From an uncultured Clostridia bacterium (GTDB taxonomy: Bacteria; Bacillota; Clostridia; Oscillospirales; Acutalibacteraceae): a stretch of DNA of 47,257 bases. How positions within the stretch are numbered: position 1 is the stretch's first letter; each line of letters starts with the position of its first letter. Positions 1 to 7,564 of the stretch are shown here, in pieces. Made by a program: the position numbers and the translations under genes. Where the stretch lies: assembly GCA_937920235.1 (NCBI GenBank), contig CALGUK010000043.1:1-47257 (forward strand), in the 5' to 3' direction. The notes beneath the pieces were generated by a model that ran no database searches, had not been told where the DNA came from, and saw only the letters and a program-made list of their open reading frames with translations.

Positions 1-27
1 AAATGCGTCTTTGTCGGTCAAAATCAT
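1..27 (-). CDS. Start of an unidentified gene, cut by window edge
   Basis: Only nine codons are visible (MILTDKDAF). The ATG overlaps the TGA stop of the GDSL gene as ATGA, and a purine-rich GGGGAGGG ribosome site inside the end of that gene lies just upstream, which is the usual picture of translational coupling. It is probably a third gene of the MBOAT/GDSL operon. Nothing about its function can be said from nine residues. Confidence 0.5.
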
Positions 28-869
28 CCCTCCCCGATTAGTGAAGCCGTTTGTCGTATGATCCATTTGCCCCACTCACTGTAATATTTAGCATAAAGAT
101 GTGTGCTGTCCTTCGATTTGTCGGAAGATAGTCCGCCTGTTTTATCATCGAACAGAATATTGGCATCAAGATAAAATTTGCTTTTTCCGTCAGCGAGTTT
201 TGCCAATTCTGCATTTAACCCGTTAATAGCAGTATTGTTTACCACCTTATCGCTATCCGAACGACTTTTCGTAACGTGCAGATTTGCTTGTATGAAAATA
301 ACAGCATCGGATTGTTTGCTTTTAACAAATTCAATCAACTCACTGTATTTTTCGATGGTGTTGCTAAATTTGTATCCCACTTCATTGATGCCGAGCATTA
401 TATATATTTTACCATACTTTTTGCTATTCAGCAACTCCGTCAAAGTCACCTTGCCGACATTGGGAACAGAAACAGGCTTTTTATGAATGTTGTAAACACT
501 CATTCCCACCGTGCAAAAATAGTCTGCTCCGTCGATACCTGCATACTCCATAAGTCCCACTGTCCTTGAATCACCGATGAACAGAGCATCATCCATAGAA
601 ATATCGCTGTTTGGTTGCGTTGTTATATTTTCCGTCGTTGATGTTTCTGTTATAGATGTACTCGCTTCGTAACCACCCTCTGTTTGCGTAGAGTTTGTAT
701 CTTCTAAGGTGTCTTTGGGAGTCAATATAATATCGTTTTGCGTTACCGAATTGTTGTCGGTTTCTGTGCCGGAGCTTGAAGATGGGGTTTTCCAAAAAAA
801 CATAAACAGTATAACAGCAACAACTAAAAAACATAAGGACAAAAGAGTAACTAAATTTGACTTTTTCAT
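24..869 (-). CDS. Membrane-anchored SGNH/GDSL-type esterase/acyltransferase partner
   Basis: A 281-residue protein with an N-terminal signal anchor (hydrophobic residues about 6-26), a Ser/Thr-rich linker to about residue 90, and an extracellular SGNH-like domain. The nucleophile block is FIGDSRT with Ser101, and the C-terminal catalytic Asp/His pair is seen as DSTHLY (Asp254, His257). The gene follows the MBOAT gene by 12 bases, so the two are co-transcribed. In known systems of this type (AlgI/AlgJ-like, DltB/DltD-like, PatB-like) the MBOAT protein moves an acyl group across the membrane and the SGNH protein places it on a polymer. That role is inferred; the acceptor is unknown. The preserved Ser-Asp-His set argues for an active enzyme. 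Confidence 0.8.
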   Translation of the reverse strand: MKKSNLVTLLSLCFLVVAVILFMFFWKTPSSSSGTETDNNSVTQNDIILTPKDTLEDTNSTQTEGGYEASTSITETSTTENITTQPNSDISMDDALFIGDSRTVGLMEYAGIDGADYFCTVGMSVYNIHKKPVSVPNVGKVTLTELLNSKKYGKIYIMLGINEVGYKFSNTIEKYSELIEFVKSKQSDAVIFIQANLHVTKSRSDSDKVVNNTAINGLNAELAKLADGKSKFYLDANILFDDKTGGLSSDKSKDSTHLYAKYYSEWGKWIIRQTASLIGEG

Positions 870-881
870 TTTCTTTACCTC

Positions 882-2276
882 TCAAAATCTAAAATATAAA
901 AACGGATCATCAAAGCCACGGTACATACAATATACACTTGCACAGAAAATCACCGATAACAGCAGGCATATAACAACACGGCTTTTAATTCGTTTCAAAA
1001 TACGAAACGGCAATCTTGTCGAGAACAATATACCTGCGATAAAAAACGGATAAAATAAGTTTAAGTATTTTAGGTAGTCATACCTAAATATCGACCATAC
1101 GCCTTGACCGAAAAACGGGAACAACCGAGTAAAAAACACCCAAAGCTGCCCTATATCATCAATAGCGAATATTGCCCAAGTAATCGGGATCAATATGAAC
1201 ATATAAAGGTGGGCAATGACAGGCATTTTATTAAGATATTTTCCTATAAAGAATTTTTCAAGCATTATGATAATGAACAGAACTGTTCCCCATAAAACGA
1301 AATTATATCCTGCACCGTGCCACAACCCCGTAAGCAACCATACGATAAGCAGATTTCTGACAGTAGCAATTTTGCCGTTGCGATTTCCGCCAAGAGGGAT
1401 ATATACATACTCTCTAAACCAAGCCCCAAGTGTTATATGCCACCGCCGCCAAAATTCTGTCATTGTAAGGCTAGTATATGGGTGGTCAAAGTTTTTCGGT
1501 AGCTTGAATCCGAGCATTTTTCCAAGACCTATAGCCATCAGGGAGTAACCGAAAAAATCAAAATATATTTGAAAAGAAAATGCTATTATCGCCATCCACG
1601 CAAGCGGTGTAGATATGCTTTCAAACCCAATCGCACAAGTCTGCGACCACAGTTTTCCGATAGGATTAGCAAGTAGCACTTTTAATCCTAATCCGAAAAT
1701 AAATATGCCGATACCTCTCAGCACAGAAGATGTTTTGATTTGCCGCTTATACAGTTCTTTTTCCACTTGACCGTAAGTAACAATCGGACCGGCAATGAGC
1801 TGTTCGAACATTGAAATATATATCGTATATTTAAGCAAACTTTGTTGTGCCTTTGTAGTTCCTCGGTAAACATCAACAATATATGAAATTCCTTGAAAGG
1901 TGTAAAAAGAAATGCCAATAGGCAATACAATATCTGCCGTAAAGTTAAAACTCGGATTGAGCCGACCAATTTCGTTTATTACAAAACCGGAATACTTAAA
2001 TGCGGCCAGACTGATTAAGTGTAAACTTATGCCTATGGTCAATAATACCTTCTTGTGTGCCGAAAATTTTTCAATCCATACACCAACCACAAAATCCGCA
2101 ATAATACTTAGTATAAACACTATAAAATGTTCGGGGTTATGGATCGTGCCCACAAAGTAAAAACACAAACTTCCAATAAATAATATAGAATTCTTTAATT
2201 TATCAGGTACAATATAGTAGCACCCGAAGAATATCGGCATAAATATAAAGATAAATTGTAAACTACTGAATACCAT
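882..2276 (-). CDS. MBOAT family O-acyltransferase (AlgI/DltB-like)
   Basis: A 464-residue polytopic membrane protein. Conserved MBOAT features are the FWRRWH block (His280) and the LWHGA block with the expected catalytic His320, followed by YNFVLWG. I place the start at the ATG giving MVFSSLQF because a GGTGG ribosome site lies about seven bases upstream; a longer reading from 2339 would add 21 residues that look non-coding. It most resembles the AlgI/PatA branch that donates acetyl groups to an extracytoplasmic SGNH partner, here encoded directly downstream. Likely job: supplying acetyl groups for O-acetylation of a cell-surface polymer. The substrate is not shown by the sequence. The large polysaccharide cluster has its own separate acyltransferases. 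Confidence 0.9.
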   Translation of the reverse strand: MVFSSLQFIFIFMPIFFGCYYIVPDKLKNSILFIGSLCFYFVGTIHNPEHFIVFILSIIADFVVGVWIEKFSAHKKVLLTIGISLHLISLAAFKYSGFVINEIGRLNPSFNFTADIVLPIGISFYTFQGISYIVDVYRGTTKAQQSLLKYTIYISMFEQLIAGPIVTYGQVEKELYKRQIKTSSVLRGIGIFIFGLGLKVLLANPIGKLWSQTCAIGFESISTPLAWMAIIAFSFQIYFDFFGYSLMAIGLGKMLGFKLPKNFDHPYTSLTMTEFWRRWHITLGAWFREYVYIPLGGNRNGKIATVRNLLIVWLLTGLWHGAGYNFVLWGTVLFIIIMLEKFFIGKYLNKMPVIAHLYMFILIPITWAIFAIDDIGQLWVFFTRLFPFFGQGVWSIFRYDYLKYLNLFYPFFIAGILFSTRLPFRILKRIKSRVVICLLLSVIFCASVYCMYRGFDDPFLYFRF

Positions 2277-2349
2277 AGCCATACCACCATTTCGCTGTTC
2301 TGATATATAGATGCACGGGCAATATAAAAGGTGACACACAAATTTATTT

Positions 2350-2387
2350 TTTCAAAAAAATTAGCGGCAAGGATTTCTCCCTGCCGC
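2350..2387 (-). terminator. Second intrinsic terminator downstream of guaA
   Basis: Read on the minus strand, GCGGCAGGG and CCTTGCCGC form a 9-bp stem (one G-U) around a short loop, followed by TAATTTTTTT. On the plus strand the same stem has an A-C mismatch, so it fits minus-strand transcription. It lies about 90 bases beyond another terminator, as a backup or as the end of a very short transcript. Confidence 0.7.
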
Positions 2388-2475
2388 CGTGCTTCTGTTA
2401 GTTGTAAATTATATCGTGATTTACGATTTCTGTGGTTCAGCTGCAGATAATGATTGCACTCATAATAATAGGGAT

Positions 2476-2516
2476 ATAAAAATAGTAGCAGACAATGAAA
2501 GTCATTATCTGCTACT
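2476..2516 (-). terminator. Intrinsic terminator of the guaA operon
   Basis: On the minus strand AGTAGCAGA pairs with TCTGCTACT and the stem continues inward with AATGA/TCATT after one mismatch. The hairpin is followed by ATTTTTAT. It begins about 25 bases after the guaA stop codon. Confidence 0.8.
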
Positions 2517-2541
2517 GTAGATAAACTGTGTTAAGTTGGTA

Positions 2542-3543
2542 TTATTCCCACTCAATTGTGCCTGTCGGCTTGGGGGTAAGGTCATAGAGTACACGGTTGA
2601 TACCTTCTACCTCGTGTACGATTCTGTCGGTAATTTTATGAAGAACGGCATAGGGGATTTCTTCAATTGTAGCGCTCATAGCATCCTTTGTATTAACTGC
2701 GCGGATAATTGCCGGCCAGCCTTCATAACGGCTTTCTTCTTTAACACCTACGCTTTTAAGGTCGGGAACAACTATAAAATACTGCCAAACTTTTTCAGCA
2801 AGACCGTTTTTGTCAAATTCATCACGGAGAATAGCATCTGCTTCACGGAGAGCGTGAAGTCTGTCGCGAGTAATAGCACCGAGGCAGCGCACGCCGAGGC
2901 CGGGGCCCGGGAACGGCTGACGGTAAACCATAGCATGAGGAAGACCGAGAGCCTCACCGACAACTCTAACCTCGTCCTTGAACAGAAGTTTAATGGGCTC
3001 AACAAGCTCAAATTTGAGGTCGTCGGGAAGTCCGCCTACATTATGATGAGATTTAACAGCCTTTTTACCCTCTGCCTGCTTGAAACTCTCAAGGATGTCA
3101 GGATAAATAGTACCCTGAGCCAGAAAATCAACACCTTCAAGCTTTCTTGCTTCATCGGCAAAAACATTGATAAACTCAGCACCGATAATTTTTCTTTTGC
3201 TTTCCGGATCACTTATACCTGCAAGAAGGTTAAGGAAACGGTCTGTTGCATCAACATAAATAAGGTTAGCCTGGAGCTCTTTACCGAAAACTTCAATAAC
3301 ATTTTCGCTTTCATTTTTTCTCATAAGGCCGTGATTAACGTGAACACAAACCAACTGCTTTCCGATTGCCTTGATGAGAAGTGCAGCAACAACCGAAGAA
3401 TCAACACCGCCGGAGAGAGCGAGGAGAACCTTCTTGTCACCAACTTGTTCACGAACAGCCTTAATCTGTTCTTCAATAAAAGCATCGGCTAGTGCCTTGG
3501 TGGTAATTCTTTCCATTGATTCGGGTCTTACATTGCTATCCAT
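2542..3543 (-). CDS. guaA: GMP synthase, ATP-pyrophosphatase subunit only
   Basis: Catalyses ATP-dependent amination of XMP to GMP through an adenylyl-XMP intermediate. The 333-residue protein shows the P-loop SGGVDSS (residues 44-50) and the C-terminal dimerisation domain with the QPFPGPGL motif and a final TGTIEWE, as in GuaA. Bacterial GuaA is usually about 510 residues because a class I glutamine amidotransferase domain precedes this part. Here that domain is absent: an in-frame ATG with a clean GGAGGT site eight bases upstream starts the protein, and the gene before it is unrelated. It therefore resembles the separate archaeal GuaAb subunit. Either a glutaminase subunit is encoded elsewhere or ammonia is used directly. 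It is co-transcribed with the CofE-like gene 28 bases upstream. Confidence 0.93.
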   Translation of the reverse strand: MDSNVRPESMERITTKALADAFIEEQIKAVREQVGDKKVLLALSGGVDSSVVAALLIKAIGKQLVCVHVNHGLMRKNESENVIEVFGKELQANLIYVDATDRFLNLLAGISDPESKRKIIGAEFINVFADEARKLEGVDFLAQGTIYPDILESFKQAEGKKAVKSHHNVGGLPDDLKFELVEPIKLLFKDEVRVVGEALGLPHAMVYRQPFPGPGLGVRCLGAITRDRLHALREADAILRDEFDKNGLAEKVWQYFIVVPDLKSVGVKEESRYEGWPAIIRAVNTKDAMSATIEEIPYAVLHKITDRIVHEVEGINRVLYDLTPKPTGTIEWE

Positions 3544-3571
3544 AAATTATTACCTCCGTTATAATGAATTA

Positions 3572-4762
3572 TCAGTCTGTGTAATTGTCAAAATATCCCT
3601 GAACAAGAATGATGGGAGTTCCCTTATCGCCTGATCCGCTTGTGAGGTCACAAAGTGAGCCGATAAGATCTGTGAGCTGACGGGGAGTGGTACCCTGAGA
3701 GGCCATATTGCCTACAAGGTTGCTCTGCTTTGCTTTGATGCTGTTGGAAATTGCTTCCTTGAGCTCGGCACCTGAAAGGCCCTTGAAGTCATTGTCAGCA
3801 AGATATTTAAGTTTTAATTCGTTGGGAGTACCGATAAGACCTGAAGTATGAGCAGGGGAGACAACCGGGTCCGCAAGCTCCCAGATTTTACCCTGCGGAT
3901 CTTTGAAAGCACCGTCGCCGTATACCATTACTTCAACATGCTTTCCGGTTCTTTTAAGAATTTCAGCCTGAATATCTTCAACGAGGCCCTGACAGTCTCT
4001 CGGGAAGAGCTTTACTGTGTCTTCCGTTGACTTGTTAGAACCGAGAAGACCGTAGTTTTCGTTATATCCGTTTCCGTTTACGGAGGAAGTGAGAATATCG
4101 TCAAGTCCACATACAACCTTAGCGCCTGCTGCCTTGAGAATTCTCTTGGTACGAGCTCTTGTATGGATATCACATGTGAGAACGCAGTCAGTATAATTAA
4201 GGATTGTTTTTGCCTGATTTGCAAAGACGATTTCTACCTCAGCGCCTGCGTCCTTGATGATGCCTGCGTAATAATCCACATAATCAACACCTGTGAATTC
4301 GTGTTTGTTCTCACCGAACAGTTCTCTGTATTTTTCAAGAGAAAGAACGTCTGAATACGGATTAACTCCGGCTTCATCAAGCTTGTCTAAAGAAACAAGT
4401 GAGTTTCCTACTTCATCAGAAGGATAGCTGAGCATAAGAACAACTTTTTTAGCACCCTTTGCAATACCGCGGAGACAGATTGCGAAACGGTTACGTGAAA
4501 GAATGGGGAAGATAACACCTATTGTTTCTCCGCCCAATTTAGCCTTAACATCAGCGGCTATATCATCAACAGATGCATAGTTACCCTGTGCTCTTGCTAC
4601 GATTGACTCCGTAAGAGAAATAACATCTCTGTCGCGGAGCGAGAAACCTTCGCTTTCTGCTGCTTCAAGCACACTTGTTACTGCGATGTCACAGAGATTG
4701 TCGCCCTCACGGATGATGGGGCAACGAATACCTCTTGAAACAGTACCGACTTTTCTTTCCAT
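3572..4762 (-). CDS. CofE-like (F420-0:L-glutamate ligase family) protein
   Basis: A 396-residue protein whose N-terminal half matches the PF01996 pattern: a GD-x-L element near residue 20, then DVISLTESIVARAQG, the counterpart of the CofE block that binds GTP and metal. True CofE adds glutamate to F420-0 and is about 250 residues; this one is much longer. No F420 genes are seen nearby, so another carboxylate-amine ligation is possible. I chose the ATG at 4762 with GGAGAG seven bases upstream over an upstream in-frame TTG. The gene is first in an operon with the stand-alone GMP synthase, preceded by a sigma-A promoter and a leader of about 130 bases. Family assignment is fairly safe; substrate is unknown. 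Confidence 0.75.
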   Translation of the reverse strand: MERKVGTVSRGIRCPIIREGDNLCDIAVTSVLEAAESEGFSLRDRDVISLTESIVARAQGNYASVDDIAADVKAKLGGETIGVIFPILSRNRFAICLRGIAKGAKKVVLMLSYPSDEVGNSLVSLDKLDEAGVNPYSDVLSLEKYRELFGENKHEFTGVDYVDYYAGIIKDAGAEVEIVFANQAKTILNYTDCVLTCDIHTRARTKRILKAAGAKVVCGLDDILTSSVNGNGYNENYGLLGSNKSTEDTVKLFPRDCQGLVEDIQAEILKRTGKHVEVMVYGDGAFKDPQGKIWELADPVVSPAHTSGLIGTPNELKLKYLADNDFKGLSGAELKEAISNSIKAKQSNLVGNMASQGTTPRQLTDLIGSLCDLTSGSGDKGTPIILVQGYFDNYTD

Positions 4763-4901
4763 TAATAATCTCTCCAATATAAAAAATTTAAAACTCCTCT
4801 TTGGACAGCCAAGTCCGTGGGGGAAAGATTTACATTTTGAAGTCTTTCTTTCGACAGTACATATAAATGAAAATTTTACCTCAAAATAAAAACTACTTTG
4901 T

Positions 4902-4931
4902 ATTATATAATATCTGCATAATCAAAGTCAA
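4902..4931 (-). promoter_or_regulatory. Sigma-A promoter of CofE-like/guaA operon
   Basis: On the minus strand TTGACT (4926-4931) and TATAAT (4902-4907) are separated by 18 bases. The expected start near 4895 leaves a leader of roughly 130 bases before the ATG. Confidence 0.7.
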
Positions 4932-5032
4932 TAAAAACCGTACATCCGTAAATACAAAATTTGGCATTATTTTTGTAAAAAATTTTGTGCATTTTTTCGT
5001 TCAACAAATCTCTCTTTTGATGTTGATTTTAA

Positions 5033-5061
5033 TTGACAATCAGACCTTAAAAGAGTATAAT
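5033..5061 (+). promoter_or_regulatory. Consensus sigma-A promoter of the polysaccharide cluster
   Basis: TTGACA (5033-5038) and TATAAT (5056-5061) are 17 bases apart, a perfect consensus pair. It lies about 80 bases before the first gene. No comparable promoter was recognised in the short gaps further down, so it probably drives the whole cluster. Confidence 0.85.
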
Positions 5062-5141
5062 TGATAACGTATATATTGGCATAGTGTGTTTTTGTGCTCA
5101 TTTTTGGGTTTATTTGTCAGTTTTAGAGGAGAGAAACAGGT

Positions 5142-5777
5142 ATGTATCGTGTTGTTAAACGCATTTTTGATATTATTGCGGCATTTTTCGGGTTAATCAT
5201 CACTTCCCCGGTTTTGCTTGTTGTAGCATTGCTTATAAAATTGACATCACCGGGTCCTGTTATTTTTAAACAGAAGCGTATCGGTCTTGACGGAAAGGTT
5301 TTTGACATTTATAAATTCCGTTCAATGGTCGTCGGTGCAGAAAAGCAGGGCAGCGGTGTTTATTCCGGTAAGGGAGATGCCCGTGTCACAAAGATAGGCA
5401 AAATCATTCGTGCAACAAGCATTGATGAATTACCTCAGTTTATAAATATTCTTAAAGGTGAAATGAGCTTTGTCGGCCCCAGACCTCCGCTTACATATCA
5501 TCCGTGGGAATATTCGGAATATACCGATTTCCAGCGCAGAATGTTTGAGGTGAGGCCTGGAATTACCGGATGGGCTCAAGTTAACGGAAGAAAAGATGTT
5601 GAGTGGAACAGAAGAATTGAGATGAATGTATGGTATGTTGACCATATGTCATTGGCTCTTGATATAAAAATCGTCATAACAACTGTTCTTAAGGTTCTTA
5701 AAAATGAGGATAATGAGAATACCGGAGCAACGGTTGTGTCAAAGAACGCTGAGGAAAAGGAAACAGTCAATAACTGA
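5142..5777 (+). CDS. Initiating sugar-phosphate transferase (PglC-like)
   Basis: A 211-residue monotopic phosphoglycosyl transferase of the bacterial sugar transferase family. It moves a sugar phosphate from a UDP-sugar onto undecaprenyl phosphate, the first step of repeat-unit assembly at the inner face of the membrane. Visible hallmarks are the N-terminal re-entrant hydrophobic segment (about residues 8-36), FKQKRIG, YKFRSM, the catalytic-type DELPQ motif, the SFVGPRP block, and RPGITGWAQVNGR. The length is that of the short PglC/EpsL core without the extra membrane domain of WcaJ. A hydrophilic tail after residue 185 is unconserved. It is the first gene of the operon, preceded by an AGAGGAGAG ribosome site. 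The sugar may be a UDP-HexNAc or a diamino sugar; sequence does not decide. Confidence 0.93.
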   Translation: MYRVVKRIFDIIAAFFGLIITSPVLLVVALLIKLTSPGPVIFKQKRIGLDGKVFDIYKFRSMVVGAEKQGSGVYSGKGDARVTKIGKIIRATSIDELPQFINILKGEMSFVGPRPPLTYHPWEYSEYTDFQRRMFEVRPGITGWAQVNGRKDVEWNRRIEMNVWYVDHMSLALDIKIVITTVLKVLKNEDNENTGATVVSKNAEEKETVNN

Positions 5778-5787
5778 GAGGTTTAGT

Positions 5788-6639
5788 ATGGCATTACAAT
5801 TGATGTATGTCACAAATCGTGTCGATGTGGCGCAGGCAGCACAGGCTGCAGGTGTTGACCGCATATTTGTGGATATGGAATATATCGGAAAATCGGACCG
5901 TCAGGGCGGAATGGATACGGTTCAGAGTATGCATTCCGTTGAGGATGTGAAAAATCTGCGTAAGGTTATTACGTCGTCAACACTTTTTGTGCGATGCAAT
6001 CCTGTTCACGACGCTACTGAGCAGTACGGCTCAACGGAGGAAGAGATTGATGCTGTTATAGAAAGCGGAGCAGACGTGATTATGCTGCCTTTCTTTCAGA
6101 ATGCAGACCAGGTCAGACGTTTTATAAAGGCTGTCGGTGGCAGAGTAAAGACCAATCTGCTTGTTGAAACACCCGAAGCGGTTGAAAATATTGATGAGAT
6201 TCTTGAGGTGGAGGGTATTGATGAAATCCATATAGGGCTCAATGATCTTCATCTCGGTTACGGTATGACATTTATGTTTGAGCTTCTTGCCGACGGAACG
6301 GTGGATAAGCTTTGCGAAAAAATATCAAAGAAAAACATCAGCTACGGCTTTGGCGGTGTTGCTCGTGTAGGAACGGGAACCTTGCCTGCCGAGTGTATTC
6401 TCGGTGAACACTACAGGCTCGGTTCGGACCGCGTAATTCTTTCCAGAGCGTTCTGTGACGTTTCCAAGGAACCGGATTTTGAAACGGTTAAGGAAAAGTT
6501 CAACACGGGAGTGCGGGATATCCGTGCTTTTGAAAAAGAGCATATCGGCAACTGGAAGGATAAGGAATATTCCGAAAACCGATTGAAAACGCAGGAGTGC
6601 GTTAAAAAAATCGTAGAAATGATAAAAAGTAAAAGATAA
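5788..6639 (+). CDS. HpcH/HpaI aldolase / citrate lyase beta family protein
   Basis: A 283-residue TIM-barrel protein. The family performs metal-dependent aldol cleavage or condensation of 2-oxo acids. Motifs in order: FVDMEYIG (equivalent of the LDTEH strand), VRCNP with the substrate-binding Arg, GADVIMLPFF, LVETPEAVENIDEIL with the metal-binding Glu, and IGLNDLHLGYG with the metal-binding Asp. The start is the ATG at 5788 with GAGAGG just upstream; a longer frame overlaps the transferase gene. It sits between the initiating transferase and a 2-hydroxyacid dehydrogenase, so a cytoplasmic two-step route to a hydroxy acid used as a polysaccharide substituent is plausible, but inferred. The actual substrate cannot be read from the sequence. 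Confidence 0.85.
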   Translation: MALQLMYVTNRVDVAQAAQAAGVDRIFVDMEYIGKSDRQGGMDTVQSMHSVEDVKNLRKVITSSTLFVRCNPVHDATEQYGSTEEEIDAVIESGADVIMLPFFQNADQVRRFIKAVGGRVKTNLLVETPEAVENIDEILEVEGIDEIHIGLNDLHLGYGMTFMFELLADGTVDKLCEKISKKNISYGFGGVARVGTGTLPAECILGEHYRLGSDRVILSRAFCDVSKEPDFETVKEKFNTGVRDIRAFEKEHIGNWKDKEYSENRLKTQECVKKIVEMIKSKR

Positions 6640-6648
6640 GAGGAATTT

Positions 6649-7557
6649 ATGAAGCTTCTGATTACGGGTGCTTTTAACTGCACCGAGGAACAAAAAAAGA
6701 ATATCTCCGACCTTGGTTGCGAAATCTTATTTCACAAGATGGAGAATGAACCGATGCAGGGCGAAATGTTTTCGGTTGACGGAATAATCTGTAACGGTCT
6801 GTTCCTTTATAACGATATAGATAAGTTTCAGAATCTCCGTTTTATTCAGCTTACAAGTGCAGGGCTTGATCGCGTACCTGTCGATATAATCCGTCAAAAA
6901 GGCATTTCCCTGTGTAATGCAAGGGGAGTATACAGTGTTCCTATGGCGGAGCTGGCACTCAGCGGTGTCCTGGCACTTTATAAGCATCTGAATACATTTT
7001 ACGAAAACAAAAAGGCCCATGCCTGGGTAAAGGACAGAAGCATAAAAGAGCTTTCGGGCAGTAAAGTATGCATTGTCGGTTGCGGAAGCGTCGGTACGGA
7101 GTGTGCAAAACTTTTCAAAGCGTTTGAGACTCACATTTCGGGTGCGGACATCGTAAAGCCGAGAAGCAGTATATATGACAGCTTTTATACAATGGATTCT
7201 CTTGCAGAGGCTGTGTCTGATGCGGATGTTGTTGTTCTGACCTTGCCGTTAACGGATGAAACAAGAAATCTTTTTGACAAGGATGTTTTTTCATCCTGCA
7301 AGGACGGTGCGGTTATCGTAAACATAGCCAGAGGATCTGTAGTAAATGAAGATGATCTTATAAATGCACTCGATTCGGGAAAACTCGGAGGTGCCGTTCT
7401 TGATGTTTTCGAAAACGAACCGTTGAATTCGGACAGCAGACTGTGGGATATGGAAAATGTAATTATTACTCCGCATAACTCATTCGTCTCACCCAAAAAT
7501 CAAAAACGTATGTTCAATGTTGCATACAATAATATAAAAGATTTTCTGAAAGGATAG
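6649..7557 (+). CDS. D-isomer-specific 2-hydroxyacid dehydrogenase
   Basis: A 302-residue NAD(P)-dependent oxidoreductase that reduces 2-oxo acids to D-2-hydroxy acids or the reverse. The nucleotide-binding fold is shown by VGCGSVG (about residues 139-145), and the catalytic set by NIARGS (Arg), DVFENEP (Glu) and ITPHNS (His), all in the expected order. It starts ten bases after the aldolase gene with GAGGAA before the ATG, and the next glycosyltransferase follows at seven bases. The tight pairing with the aldolase suggests that it reduces that enzyme's oxo-acid product. Serine-pathway or erythronate dehydrogenases share the fold, so the substrate stays open. Confidence 0.88.
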   Translation: MKLLITGAFNCTEEQKKNISDLGCEILFHKMENEPMQGEMFSVDGIICNGLFLYNDIDKFQNLRFIQLTSAGLDRVPVDIIRQKGISLCNARGVYSVPMAELALSGVLALYKHLNTFYENKKAHAWVKDRSIKELSGSKVCIVGCGSVGTECAKLFKAFETHISGADIVKPRSSIYDSFYTMDSLAEAVSDADVVVLTLPLTDETRNLFDKDVFSSCKDGAVIVNIARGSVVNEDDLINALDSGKLGGAVLDVFENEPLNSDSRLWDMENVIITPHNSFVSPKNQKRMFNVAYNNIKDFLKG

Positions 7558-7564
7558 GCTGTGT

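Larger units (their letters stand above)
4763..5141. other. Divergent intergenic region with two promoters
   Basis: No gene is visible in these 379 bases. They hold a minus-strand promoter for the CofE-like gene, its leader of about 130 bases with small hairpins (for example GGAC/GTCC at 4803-4816, which overlaps an alternative TTGG/CCAA hairpin), and the plus-strand promoter of the polysaccharide cluster. The centre is very AT-rich. Confidence 0.7.

Noticed and set aside
2536..3492. Long open frame on the plus strand opposite guaA
   Set aside because: It mirrors the guaA coding frame, has no ribosome site, and its translation has no family features, while the minus strand encodes a clear GMP synthase.
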